From positions 1-42,672 of the forward strand of contig CDMY01000274.1 in assembly GCA_001179505.1 (NCBI GenBank): a DNA stretch of 42,672 nucleotides, read 5' to 3'. The stretch comes from Vitrella brassicaformis (lineage: Eukaryota > Sar > Vitrellaceae). Under the pieces are notes generated by a model that saw only the letters and a program-made list of their open reading frames with translations, was not told the DNA's origin and ran no database searches. Of this stretch, positions 1-10,145 are shown piece after piece; position 1 is the stretch's first letter, and every line of letters starts with the position of its first letter. Position numbers and translations under genes: made by a program.

Positions 1-3000
1 TCTGAAGGCGGTGGCACCCGAGGCCGTTGCCGAAGTCCCCATTCAGATCCCCATGCCGAGCTTCGAGTCGAAATTCATAGGCTGCCCCCCCGGCACCTTT
101 AATGATGGTCGGTCGGTTGAACAAGCAAGACCTGCAGCGAAGGCTGGCAACTCACGCCGATTGATTGACGGTTGTGTTCTCTCTCTCTCTCTCTCTCTCC
201 GTGTGTGTGTGTGTGTGTGTGTTATGTATGCAGGGCTGGAGTGCAGAAACTGCTCCGCCAACACCTTCTCGGACACGACAAATGCCACTCGGTGCGAGTT
301 CTGCCCTCCCGGTATGAAAGGCCTCCAGAGACACGGATGGTCCCCCTTTGCATAAATGGCTTTCACACACTCGCCGCGTGCATGTATGTATGCGTCCAGG
401 CCAAGGTCAGCCACTGGAGGGCCAGACATCGTGCGAAGTCTGCCCGGTTGGGTATTTCAACCGCCCACGAGGAGCAACAACAGGTGTGACAGGCGTGTGC
501 TTTTGCACAGACAGAGTCGCTAGAGCATGTTCGCGGCCTTTGCCCTTCTTTCCCTTCCTGGGGACTGATGTTCGACAGGAGTTGGAGCAAATGATGATAA
601 CGGCGAAGGCGGCTGCAGACCTTGCGAAGTAGGAGAGTTTTCGAATCAACCGGGGACAGGGATATGCGAAAAGTGCCCTCAAGGCACCTATCAGGTGGGT
701 GGCTAGGTGGCCACGGCCCTTAGCTAGCTCGATTGTTCCGAGGAGTGGTAGCGACAGTCAATTATACCTTTTTGAATAAGTACGTATTCTGATGTGTGTC
801 ATACTTCTGCCGTATGTGCATGTGTGTGAAAATTCACTTTCTGCAGGATGAGGAGGGACAGAAGCAGTGCAAGCCATGTGGATACACGGAGACGACCAAG
901 GAGACGGGGGTCAGGTCCAAAGACGGCTGCTTGTGCAGAGCAAATTACTACCGCACGGAAATCTCTCGCCGTGCCCCGAACTCGACTGCGGCATTCGTCC
1001 GGGGAAAATGCGAAAAGTGCATCGAAGGTCTCACCTGCGAAGGTACTTAGTCGGCCAAAAGCTGGGCTAGCTCAGGATACTGATACTGAATATGATCAGA
1101 TCGCAACACGCTAACTTCTTCTGCCGTTCACGCTGTGACGTACAGGGATCCGTGACGATTTCGTGGATGATTTTGTGGTTGATGTCGGTTACTGGGTGCC
1201 ACGAGTGGAGAACGGTGAGCCCCGAACGCGGCTGGAGGTGTATCGATGTCTCCCAGCGAGATCCTGTCCGGGACAGCAGCCGGGGAGCTGCGTTGAACAC
1301 AGACGTGGTGCGGTATCCATAGCATACATAGCATGTCGCGCATATACTGAACATGAAAAAACAAGTAACTCACCCACCGATGTGCTTGTGCATGTCCGAT
1401 GGGGTTGCAGGATTCGTGTGTGGCCGCTGCAGAGAGGGCTATTTCCCCAACATATCTGCTCGACACAGGTGCGCGGCGCACAGACCATCAGCTCGTGAGT
1501 CACTCAGGCAGCGGCCGCGCCTACACGCGATATGCTCGTGGGCAGTAATCACGACCATTTGTCGCTCGTTGCCAGTCAATAAACGGGTCCATCCACTCGT
1601 GTTGATTCGTGTGTTGGTATTTGTCCACCCGTGGGCTGATCGATTTATGCATATAATATCTCTATCTGGCTGGGTGCAGGTGTCAGCGATGCAGCGACGA
1701 CCGCGTGGGCCCTGTGCTTTTTCTTGTCGTGGTCATCGTTGGCGTGGCGGCCCTCTTCATGTGGATCGTCAACAGTCCCAGGTTCCGAGGCGCCGAGTTT
1801 CCCGCCTTCCTGGTAGTCTTCACGCAGCAGGTGGCCGTCATTCCTACCTTCAACATCAACCTCCCCTCCGGCCTCTCGCGCACCTTCGACGGTATGAGCT
1901 TCTTCTTCGTCGTGTCGCCCAACTTTGGCCTCTCGTGTCTCGGCCTCAATGACTTCGAGCAGCAGCAGGGCATGATCCTCTGTGTCCCGCTGCTTGTCAT
2001 TCTCTCGTTCATCCTCTGCTGGGCTCTCTCACAGGTAAAAACTTGCTCGCACTGTCCATCGCACAGACAATCGGCTGGCAGGCATCGACGCATCGATTTC
2101 CTTCCTCTTCCTGTGCTGTGCCATGCTTCTCTCCCTGTCTCTGCACCAAGATCGTGCCCTATGTCTCGCCGACAGGGCAGATTCAGTTGCTCCGATACTA
2201 CAACACAGAGATCACTCTGAAAGCACTCAAATGGAACACGGTCGGTAATCCTGCGGCCACTCACGCACGGCACGCGACTCATCTAACAGCTGCCTGTCTT
2301 CGGGCTGTGCTGTGGTGTTTGTTTGCTCATTCAGGTGCCGGCCTCCATAGTAAACCTCCTGTACACTTTCCTCATCGCCATCGCCAAGATCGCCTTTGTG
2401 CCCTTCGACTGCTATCAAGTGACTGACCAGCCGCCACGATGGCTCTGCTTTCCCTCTCTTCGTTCATGTCTATCGTCATGTATGTCGTGTGCATGTGTGG
2501 ATCCTTTAGCATCCCAACGGCCAGTGGAGCGTCCGGGAGTACCCCTACATTCTGTGCTACAACGACGGCGCCGCCCGATGGAAGCGCTTCAGCGACCTGA
2601 GCCTTGCGGGCTTCTTCTTCTACACGTTTCTGGCGTTCGGTGTTGTCATCCGGTTTGCATGGCTCTTCCCCAAAAAGAGGGAGAACCCAGGTCAGCGAGC
2701 GGGCGAGGGCGTGAATGGGTGAGTGGATGAATGGAGATGTGACGGGTAGCCTGTTCTGTCTGTGTCCACACAGCGTTCATTGCTGTGTACGAGAACCTGA
2801 TCGACAAGTACTCGACGGACAAGATTTGGTGGATAGGCGTCTGGATGTCCCGCAATCTGCTCATCGCTCTCGGCACCGCCATTCTGCCGAACCTCGGCCT
2901 GTACCAGATTGCCTTCTCGTCGGGCGTCGTTGTCACATACCTCGTACTCGTGGTGGGTGGGCAAGCGAGCGAGGAGGCAATCCTTCGTTCGTCTACTCCA

Positions 3001-4761
3001 CCTTCGATGATCGATGATCGATTGATTGATTGCTGGCCGCCCTGTCCCCTCTTGTCTGTCCCTTTGTGTGTCAGCAAGTGTATCATCCCTGGAAGCGGCA
3101 GACGGACGTCTACATGGACCGGTGGCTCAACATATTCTTTCTGCACATCCTCTCCATCTGTGCGCTCCACGTCGACCCCACTGAGGCCAACCACAAGAGC
3201 GATGCCGAGCTTGTCCTTGGTTAGTTTGTTGCAGAGGCTGTTGACTGATTGATTGATTGGTCGATTTGTCTGCAGTGATTGTAGTCTTGCTGGACGCCGC
3301 CTTCATTGTGGGCTCCATCCTCACAACAATCGTGAGTGAGACCCCAAAAAAGCCGCCCTTCTCCTTGTTCTCGATCACCCCATCACTCATTTATTGATTC
3401 ATTCGTTTTGCTCCATGAGCATATGGCTGTCCGTATATGTGTGTGTGTGTGAATGCAGCGCGTTCCCAAGCGGAAGATGGGCCACTATTCGCATGTGCTG
3501 CCATTCAGGATCACCGGCACAGATGGAGGCACATTTGAAGAAGCCAATAAGCCAGCCGGTGACCGGCCCGGGACAGCCACCGACAAACAGCAGCTGGCGT
3601 CGTCCACCAGCCGACCAGACGTGTTCCTCAACCAGAACAGCGTCTTCAATGTCATCATGAGCGCTCTCTCCCAGGCCTCCGGCTACTCAACGGAGCGCAG
3701 GGATGGACCCAAGATCGACCAACATGCCAGAAAAGACCAAACCGATCCTCTTCCGGGCGCCAAGCAGCGAACTACGCCTCCCGCCGCTCTTGACGAAGAC
3801 AAGTCTCATGAGGCACCAGACGCTGGGAGGCACGAGCCTCCTCAGCCAAATCCCAGGCAAGACACCACAGTGCAGCCAGACTTCGGCCTGACTGCTGCAG
3901 AGGACGACATGTTCAGTCCCTCAGAGCTCGGTCTGTCTCCCGACGACTTTGCCCCCGACATTTTGGCGGGCTCCCTGTCCTCAGCTTGCGATAAGGCACT
4001 GGAAGAGGAGAATGCAGCGGAGGTGATTCAGCTGAGCCGGATGCACACAGCAAGGGCATCGATACGCAGCCGCTTCTCCCTCACACCCGCCCCACCGGTG
4101 TCAGACCTCTTCCTCTCGCGCCAGCCGCACGAGCGCCTCCAGGACCACCATGCCACGAGCCCGGCAGCTGACAGTGATGTGCGAGCAGAGGGTGACGTTC
4201 TTGATGCGGCCTCTTCGCCCTCGCCGATCCCCTTCCACATGACTCTGCCCAAGAGGAGACAAAGCTCTTCCTCAGGTACGTACGCAGCCAAAGCACAGAA
4301 AACGGGGAGACATGAATGAATGAATGAATGAATGAATGGAGAGAGACCTAAGCATAGCATGAGCCGGTCATCTGTCTGCATTGCCTGCAGGCGGTGATCG
4401 TGGAGGGGGGACTGTGTCCGAGACACCGATCGACAAATGGACGCCGAAGAAGGCCATCAGTACCTTCACACCCCAGCTCACGGCGCATGGTGATGAGACC
4501 CATAGGGACATGCAGTTCAGTGAAATGTTCTCCCCCGAAATGGAGAATGCTCTCGATGCCTCGTGTGCGGCGGCCTTCGGGGGCGACAATACCATCAACG
4601 AGATGCTCTCACAGTCATCCCTCTTCGTGCACGCCCCCGGCGGGACACCAAGGAGCGCTATCACAACCTTTGGCCGCCTCAGATCCAGCAACGACAACAA
4701 GGATCGGCTCGACAAGAGCACCCTGCACTCAGTGCAGGAGGAAGAACAGGAACACGACTGA
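1..4761 (+). CDS. Cys-rich (ephrin-receptor-like/GCC2-GCC3) multi-pass membrane protein, 5' truncated
   Basis: The 5' end lies outside the window. My exons: <1-107, 234-311, 400-483, 579-694, 847-1042, 1146-1307, 1411-1468, 1680-2034, 2151-2240, 2335-2418, 2510-2690, 2774-~2953, 3075-3219, 3276-3331, 3459-4275 and 4391-4761 (stop). The first exons encode short Cys repeats of the type CPPGTF, CxxCxxNTFS, CEVCPVGYF and CEKCPQGTY, typical of the ephrin-receptor-like/TNFR-type extracellular fold. From about 1700 to 3331 follow roughly seven hydrophobic segments, for example VLFLVVVIVGVAALF, MILCVPLLVILSFILCWAL and WLNIFFLHILSICALHV. The tail from 3459 to 4761 is polar, Ser/Pro/Asp-rich and probably cytoplasmic. 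The order (Cys-rich ectodomain, membrane bundle, long tail) suggests a surface sensor or channel-like protein; the ligand is unknown. The junction at 2034/2151 and the donor near 2953 are the least certain. Confidence 0.85.
179..222 (+). repeat. Compound (TC)n(TG)n microsatellite in intron
   Basis: A TC run followed directly by a TG run ends about 10 bp before the 3' splice site of the first intron in the window. The same compound order recurs in introns near 34040, 35141 and 40321, and as its reverse complement near 20196. Confidence 0.9.
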
Positions 4762-5450
4762 CTAATGATATCGATCTCTGCATCTACACGCACATATATA
4801 CACTCAGTCAAACCCCATCCACTAGGCCCTGCCTGTCTGCCTGTCTGCCCGTCTGCCCAGTCTTTCGTTGTGGCCAGAAGGCAAGGGCTGCTTGCGATGT
4901 GTGTCCGTCTGTGTTTGTCTCTGCGCATACATCTGTGTGCCTGCTGTGTCATCGGCTTATGAGGGTTCGTCATGTGCCGGGACGCGCGGATTGACGCCTC
5001 CCGACGAACCGTCTTGATGAGCACACGCTTGTTGCTCATATGATGTGTGTGTTGGTCTGTCTGTCTGGTGTCTCTGCTCTTCGTCCAGTTCCCCATGGTC
5101 GACGCTATGTCGTCACATGCCGTCGCACGGTGACCGCATGAATGGATAGACACCAATGTACATATATGAACCGTGTGGGCCGGCTGCGTGTTCCAGTCAG
5201 GCTTTTGCCCAGCTGTGTGGCTGCTCTATGTGACGGACGGGCTGATTGTTTGTAGATGAGGTGTGGAAGCACGCCCCGTCCGTGTAGACCCCATCAGTAT
5301 GCACGTGTACATGGTCAGTTGTATTGATTCATTCGATCATTCGTAGCATGCATGATCGAATGTGTGTAGTCCATCGATACATATATCGCTGGCTTAGATA
5401 CCTTACCTAGCAACACACTGGTGAGACACGCGTCTGTAGGAAGGGTTGGG

Positions 5451-5611
5451 TGGCGGATGGTAGACCATATATCTCTTCTGGTGACCTGGCTGGCCGCACA
5501 CTGACTGACAGACTGACTGACTGACCGACTGACTGACTCGTTTGTCGATGGCCATGTAACACGTTCTCACGAGAAACAGACTCCTTCTCATTGAAACAGA
5601 CTCGAGAATAG
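5451..5611 (-). repeat. Dispersed mosaic repeat, inverted copy
   Basis: Positions 5557-5611 are a near-perfect reverse complement of 6849-6906 (core GTCTGTTTCAATGAGAAGG on the other strand). Positions 5451-5506 are the reverse complement, with small differences, of 22355-22406 (core CCAGGTCACCAGAAGA). So two pieces that occur apart elsewhere are joined here, which makes this a mosaic of a mobile or formerly mobile family rather than a simple tandem repeat. No protein, target-site duplication or clear terminal repeat is visible. Confidence 0.8.
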
Positions 5612-5975
5612 CCAGGGAGTGAATGAATGAGTCAACGAATGAGTCATTCACTCCACTGTGAGACTCTGAGACCTCTTTGCAATGGTGAATGGATGAATGA
5701 ATGATATCGATTGAGTGATTGGCCATCATTTTGTAGACAGCGTGTCGAATGCTTCCATGTGTTCGTACCTGGCCATAGCAGCCCAAAGAGCGAGAATGAG
5801 TCGGTGGTCGCCTGGTCCACACATGCATGTCTCCCGTTAACGTTAATTAACATTGAGAATGGCCATGCAGTGAATGAATGAGCGAATGAACGAATGAGTG
5901 AATGAATGATTCACTCTTGGACTCTTTGCAATGATGAATGGATGAATGGATGAATTAATTGATTGATTGATTGAT
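5605..5975 (+). repeat. Two diverged direct copies of a ~115 bp block
   Basis: Positions about 5605-5720 and 5855-5975 share the same order of motifs: GAAT(A/G)GCCA, GTGAATGAATGAG, an ATTCACTC core, CTCTTTGCAATG, then GAATGGATGAATGAAT and a GATTGATT tail. The copies differ by substitutions and by the number of tetranucleotide units. Confidence 0.7.
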
Positions 5976-6848
5976 TGCATGCATATGGATAATTGATTGA
6001 AATGATGAATCACGCTTGGCCGCCACATGCGACACACGTGCACAGGAGCTCTTCCTTGAGCTCTCCTATTGTACATAAGTGATGATCAGTCCGACACTAC
6101 CACTCCCATTGTACATCAGTATACACATGTACATATACCTCTACTAGCCCTTGACGAAACCGCATGTATGTACTTATGGTATGTACAGGTAAGGTATGGC
6201 AGGTATGCTACCCGTATACATGTGTATGAACCCTTTCGTCATTCGCCGGACCGGCAAATGACGAAAACCACGTCCGCCTCCCCTGCCTTCCATTCAGTCA
6301 TGTGTAGGCTTACCCATGCTTTTGAGTGTCAGATCGGCCTCCCGGCGGACCGCCTGTCGTCATCGGGTCCTACCCAAACCCGAATTCAAAAGCCGTGAGT
6401 ATCGGTACATTTGGGCCCGACCTTTATGTATACAGAATCCATACATGTACATTTTCGTGACGCGCGGCACCACTAGCTTTACGTGAGACACATGATTGCT
6501 TGTTGCTTGGTGCTTGTTGCTTGTTGTGCGTGTGCGTGTGTGTGAGTGTAAGTGATATCGGTGGGTGGATGGATAGATGAATGGACCGGTGCGAGCGTTG
6601 GTGATGCATGTCAACATTCATCCATTCATTCATTCGTTCTGTGTGTGGGTGTGAGTTGCCTTGGACTGCCTGTTGAAGCACATGCATCGCATTCATTGTG
6701 ATGATTCACGGAGAGGCTGCGGAGAGGCATGTGGTGCTTGGTTGTCTGTGTCGGTCGGGCGGTTGATTGCCCTCATGCGTCAATATTCATATCGTTTTGT
6801 CCCCCCACTCAATCGTTGACTCATTCGTTGACTCATTCATTCACTCTG

Positions 6849-7184
6849 GCTATTCTCGAGTCTGTTTCAATGAGAAGGAGTCTGTTTCTCGTGAGAACGT
6901 GTTATGTGTCTGTCTGTTTGGCACCTTTGTATTGTCTGTGCCGGAAGCGCACCCGTACACGTGTGTTTGTGTGGTGTGCACGTCTGACTGTCGGCCTTCC
7001 CTCCCTGCCTGCCTGTCTGCCTGCCTGACTTCCTGCTTGTCTGTCTCCCGTGGCTTTTACTTATTCTTGTGTGGCTCCAACGGCGGCATGATTGACTTGA
7101 TGGCGGCAGACCACCGCACATATACGTCGAGACAGCCTCTTAAAGCATCTGTTGAACGGTATCGGCATGCAATGCAGACAAAGC
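6849..7184 (+). repeat. Dispersed mosaic repeat, forward copy
   Basis: The left part (6849-6906) is inverted at 5557-5611. Positions around 6903-6930 (CTGTCTGTTTGGCACCTTTG) occur inverted at about 22300-22330. Positions 7046-7184 recur in the same orientation at 22142-22304, sharing TTCTTGTGTGGCTCCAAC, CATGATTGACTTGATGGCGG and AACGGTATCGGCATGCAATG. The unit order differs between copies. Confidence 0.8.
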
Positions 7185-7259
7185 ACCTTCCGTGGCTTCG
7201 TTCCCTCCTTTGTCTTGCCTTTGTCTTGCCTTTATCCCTCTCCGTCTACAGTCCGGACC

Positions 7260-7337
7260 GCGTAAGTGGGTCAGTACATAGCTGGCCCACTTACGCGTCT
7301 GACCCGCTTATGCGTACGTACAGAGCTGACCCACTTA
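7260..7337 (+). repeat. 15-bp stem hairpin followed by two direct motif copies
   Basis: Arm 7260-7274 (GCGTAAGTGGGTCAG) pairs with 7282-7296 (CTGGCCCACTTACGC) with one mismatch across a 7-nt loop. The right arm is then repeated directly at 7299-7314 (CTGACCCGCTTATGCG) and 7326-7337 (CTGACCCACTTA). The arrangement of one inverted and three direct copies is not explained by either neighbouring gene. It could be a protein-binding array or the remnant of a small inverted-repeat element. Confidence 0.75.
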
Positions 7338-8014
7338 TTTTCCAGCGGCTTTTGGAGTGATATCTCGCTGTGAATGAATCACAGGAGCCTCTCAGAAGCC
7401 CGTTGACTCTTTTTTTCTCGCTCAAAGTCACTCAAAACGACGAAAACCGTCTGTTCTCTCATTCATTCAATCTGATTCAATCAGTCCTTGGATGGCTGCG
7501 AGAGCCCTTGCATGTCTCCGGATGTTTGATTCATCGTTGATCTCCACACACGCCACGCAAAGTGATGCAGCGTGAGTGATTTTGCAAGAAGATTCGTCAT
7601 TGACACATGCACTTGGCGTCATCAACCGTGTCTGATGGGCCATGACGGCACAAAAGGCATGAACAGCAGGCATCACAGCAAGCAAATCACACAAATCATG
7701 CCGCCCCGCCGCCTGCAGCGTGAATGCATCAGTCGAAATGATCATCAAATCGCGTCGCTCGCGCGGTGGGTGGATGGATGGATGGGTGGGTGGGTGGGTG
7801 AGCCGTTGGGTGTAAGGGGAGGGGAGCGAAAGGCAGGGGAGGGAGACTGGCCGGTGACATCAGCCCCGCACAAAGGTGTGGGCTGGATGAATGTCATCAG
7901 ATGCCACACATACACCCATGCAGGTTGGTACCAACCCCTATATGTACACACGCAGCCAGGGAGGCAGGCAGCCAGGCAGGCGGACAGACAAGTGGCCAGG
8001 GTCTGATCGATCGC

Positions 8015-10145
8015 TCATCCTGCCCGTGTGCTGTGCCTTGCTGCATTGGCCAGCACATGTCTGGCCGCCCGCTGCCCCGACAGCCAGGCGCCCGTCACAC
8101 ACTGGTGGCCCTCGCGGGACGTCGCCTCACCTACCACCATCACCAATCAGGACATTCAACACCCTCCAGGCCACCTAGCTCGCCTGTGGCATGGGCTGCC
8201 TGCCTTGTGGTACCTGCTAGGGTGAGGTGTCCGTCGTATTCGGGCGACGACAGCTCCACAATGTCGGCCTCATCAGAACCCTGCACCAGTGACACATGAA
8301 TCCGGGTATCTCTCTCGGCGTCTGTGTGACACTGTGTGACCTACCTTTGCGATGTAGCTGTAGCTGCCGAGTGCCTCTGGTTCGGTGTCCCAGTGGGTGA
8401 CCTTCCAGTCCAACAGACGGGGCAACACATCTACGCCTTCACCCTTTAGATGTGCACACATAAAGAACACTGACGCACACATGCACACCTGAGCACGGCT
8501 CTTTGTGGTTGTGTTGGTGTGGTGTGTTGTGGGTACCAGGTGTTGCTGCAGGTGCTTGAACATGGCGCGAAGCACATCCAAACACTCGTCAACCACCTGA
8601 TCGGCGGACGCCAACACACACAGAGAAGACTTAGCTGAGAGAAGTACGGGCCACCCGTCCGTGTATCCCTGCCCACCGACCGACGGACGGACCTGTTTGT
8701 CGTCTTTGCCGCCGTATCCGATGGACAGCGGGGGGTACACTTGCACACACAGAGTGCCGCGCTTCCCTGCACACACGCACACGAAGACACACACAATGCC
8801 ACACACAGATGGATGGTCGGATGGATGAATGGATGGACACACCGGCCTCCCCTGTCAGCCAGCACACCGTATGGGTGTAGGTTGAGTATCTGCATGGGAT
8901 AGTCGGCCTTTGTGGTGGCGATGTTGACACGGCTGCCGTACTCACGCCAGAAGGGGTGCTCACTATTACCACTGCCATGGTCGGTGCGGCCTCCTCCGCG
9001 TGTGGTAGCGAACCGCAGGAAGATCTTGTTGTGTGTGCCCATCCCCAGCCGCCCGATGGACGCCCGCTTGGCCGCTGACAAAGGTGGATCGAACCTCACC
9101 AAACTGACACACACATATGCAGAGAGGCGTGGCAGGACGGCTGCAAATTGCAGCACAGGGTGAGGTGGGTCTTTACCTTCTCTGCAGTGTGTCGCTTTGG
9201 TCGATTTGGTGTTGTCTGCTGTGGCACTTGAGAGAGGCCTGCAGCACGCCGAGCGGCAGAGCGGCCACCACATACCGACAACGATAGACCTGGCACACAC
9301 ACACACACACACACACAGTCCATCCATCGACGCGTTCGGCTGTCCTCTGTCCGTTCCTCCCTCCCCTCTCACCTTCTTCGACGATTGTGAGGCGGGGGCC
9401 AGGGTGATCTCCATCTGGCCGTGCCTTCTGTCGGCGTGGTACGCCACTCTCGACACACGACAGCCGTAATGCACCTCACCACCTCCCTCCGCGATCTCGC
9501 CAAGCAGGGGCTCGATGACGAGCTTGCCGTACCCATTGGCTACCAGCCAATCGCTGCGTGTGTTGTTGGCCTCGTCCATGTCAGGCACTCGGTGGACAGC
9601 GAGAGAGCCGCTTGGCGGCGGCTTGTGGGCTTCGTCCAGGAGGTTGTCAGAGTGCTCCCGTAGGTACGCGTCTCGGTCGCTGGCGAGGAGGGCACTCTTG
9701 TCTGTGGCGGTGAGGCGCCTGGCGTGTTTGTCGCGGGCGCCTTGCGTGTCCGAGCCGAAGCGGTCCTGCCAGTCCACTGTACTGGTGGTGCCTGGGTGAC
9801 GACAACCGTGGCGTGCTGAACCCATCCGTCACACCCACCCAGCACACACACACAGACACAGAAAGAGGGAAAACGGTGAGCCATCTGTCGGTGGCTTTGC
9901 CTGTCTATCAGGTGGTCTGTCTTACCGTCCAGGTCGGCTGGCGTCGCGCACCTGCCCCACGAGCGCATCTTCATCTTGTCGATGATCCGCTCATCCATTT
10001 CATCCCAGTCGCCCGCGCCCCCGTAGCCCAGCCGCTGACGCACCACAGGCAGGTACTTGCGGAAGACACTCTCCAGGTCCGCCGCATTGTCGGCCATAGC
10101 CAAGCCACACGAGATGTCGCTGTGGTAGCTCCGGGCGCCTCTGTT
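8015..10145 (-). other. Amine oxidase C-terminal half (substrate domain and flavin closure)
   Basis: After the last module the same uninterrupted frame runs into SYHSDISCGLAMADN, then by splicing into DWLVANGYGKLVIEPLL, VVAALPLGVLQASL, RFDPPLSAAKRASIGRLG, THNKIFLRF, WKVTHWDTEPEALGSYSY and finally LAGEATSREGHQCVTGAW before a stop at 8015. The NKI lysine aligns with the flavin-contacting lysine (K661) of human LSD1. All hallmark motifs of this half are present, so it looks catalytically competent. Confidence 0.9.

Larger units (their letters stand above)
4762..8014. other. Tail-to-tail intergenic region made of repeats
   Basis: This stretch lies between two convergent genes. I see no ORF with spliceable neighbours or recognisable protein similarity. 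It contains degenerate GAAT/ATTC and GATT tetranucleotide tracts, two diverged direct copies of a ~115 bp block, an inverted pair of ~55 bp, segments shared with 22.1-22.4 kb, and a hairpin with iterated motifs at 7260-7337. 3'UTRs and polyadenylation sites of the flanking genes must lie here, but I cannot place them. I see no tRNA cloverleaf. Confidence 0.7.

Noticed and set aside
5400-7200. Autonomous transposon in the spacer
   Set aside because: No transposase, reverse transcriptase or Rep/helicase-like frame and no terminal repeats with target-site duplication could be found.
6767-8006. Open frames of 95-197 codons in the 4.8-8.0 kb spacer
   Set aside because: They run through tetranucleotide repeats and mosaic repeat copies, change frame between repeat copies, and have no recognisable protein similarity.
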